In this document: in pieces, positions 5,642 through 5,901 of the stretch
How the letters are laid out: every line of letters starts with the position of its first letter
Position numbering within the stretch: the stretch's first letter is position 1
From: Ilumatobacter sp.
GTDB lineage: Bacteria > Actinomycetota > Acidimicrobiia > Acidimicrobiales > Ilumatobacteraceae
Length of the DNA stretch: 5,901 nucleotides
Reading direction: 5' to 3'
Assembly: GCA_029263275.1 (NCBI GenBank)
Contig: JAJCXU010000487.1
Coordinates: 1-5,901 of the forward strand
Position numbers and translations under genes: made by a program
The notes under the pieces: model-generated
Databases searched by the model: none
What the model was told of the DNA's origin: nothing
What the model saw: only the letters and a program-made list of their open reading frames with translations

Positions 5642-5647
5642 GGGAGG
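5642..5647 (+). promoter_or_regulatory. Ribosome binding site of the FAD-subunit gene
   Basis: GGGAGG ends eight bases before the ATG at 5656 and fixes this start. Confidence 0.7.
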
Positions 5648-5655
5648 ATGGGGGA

Positions 5656-5901
5656 ATGAAGGCACCTCCGTTCGTGTACCACCGGCCCGAGACCCTCGAT
5701 GAGGCGCTGGCGCTGCTTGCCGAACACGGCGACGAGGCCAAGGTCCTCGCCGGCGGCCAAAGCCTGATCCCGTTGATGGCGCTGCGTATGGGCCGACCCG
5801 GCCACGTCGTCGACATCGGCGGCATCGACGGACTTGCTGACATCGCGGTCAACGACGGGGTCGTCACGCTCGGCCCACTCGTCCGCCACGAACAGGCCAA
5901 G
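5656..5901 (+). CDS. FAD-binding (medium) subunit of a molybdenum hydroxylase, CoxM/CutM type, N-terminal part
   Basis: The first 82 residues of a protein cut by the right edge; the family usually has about 270-300. It starts MKAPPFVYHRPETLDEALALL and carries AGGQSLIPLM (32-41), the FAD-pyrophosphate-binding loop of the xanthine dehydrogenase / CO dehydrogenase medium-subunit family, followed by PGHVVDIGGIDGL and VTLGPLVRHEQ. Such subunits pass electrons from a molybdenum large subunit and a 2Fe-2S small subunit to FAD in a cytoplasmic heterotrimer. The partners would be expected just downstream, outside the window. The substrate (CO, purine, N-heterocycle or an aromatic CoA ester) cannot be told from this fragment. 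Confidence 0.9.
   Translation, partial: MKAPPFVYHRPETLDEALALLAEHGDEAKVLAGGQSLIPLMALRMGRPGHVVDIGGIDGLADIAVNDGVVTLGPLVRHEQAK

Noticed and set aside
5147..5900. Long minus-strand open frames at the right end
   Set aside because: They are shadows of the F420-type gene and the CoxM-type gene, with low-complexity Arg/Ser-rich translation and no recognisable domain.

Overview
The window is GC-rich, densely coded DNA. It looks like a chromosomal segment from a high-GC actinobacterium, possibly of the Acidimicrobiia (Ilumatobacter-like) type. This placement is an inference from base composition, from an F420-type PPOX oxidoreductase, and from a small protein of an apparently actinobacterial hypothetical family; no rRNA or other taxonomic marker is present.

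Left part (1-3193): an aerobic benzoyl-CoA ('box') catabolic locus. On the minus strand boxC (benzoyl-CoA-dihydrodiol lyase / epoxybenzoyl-CoA hydrolase, 577-2214) is followed after 79 bp by boxB (benzoyl-CoA 2,3-epoxidase oxygenase subunit, start at 497), which runs off the left edge. Transcribed divergently from boxC is a complete PaaX-family regulator (2288-3193). The 73-bp gap between them holds the likely boxC promoter and a GCAA/TTGC-rich inverted and direct repeat that is a candidate operator. BoxB (with the reductase BoxA, not in the window) would convert benzoyl-CoA to the 2,3-epoxide, and BoxC would open the ring to 3,4-dehydroadipyl-CoA semialdehyde plus formate.

Middle (3194-4454): a convergent intergenic hairpin separates the regulator from a minus-strand thiolase (3282-4454) with an intact Cys/His/Cys catalytic set. 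It could serve the last beta-ketoadipyl-CoA cleavage of the box route or general beta-oxidation; the sequence does not decide.

Right part (4455-5901): after a 177-bp divergent gap come two plus-strand genes 17 bp apart, a 124-aa conserved hypothetical and a PPOX-class F420-dependent oxidoreductase. A long hairpin follows, and then the start of a gene for an FAD-binding (medium) subunit of a molybdenum hydroxylase, CoxM/CutM type, cut by the right edge.

No clearly undescribed system is visible. The points most worth a second look are the pairing of a PaaX-family regulator with box genes, a 12-bp coding tandem repeat inside that regulator, and a slippage-prone palindrome between boxC and boxB that can form two mutually exclusive hairpins. 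No intergenic stretch exceeds 300 bp.
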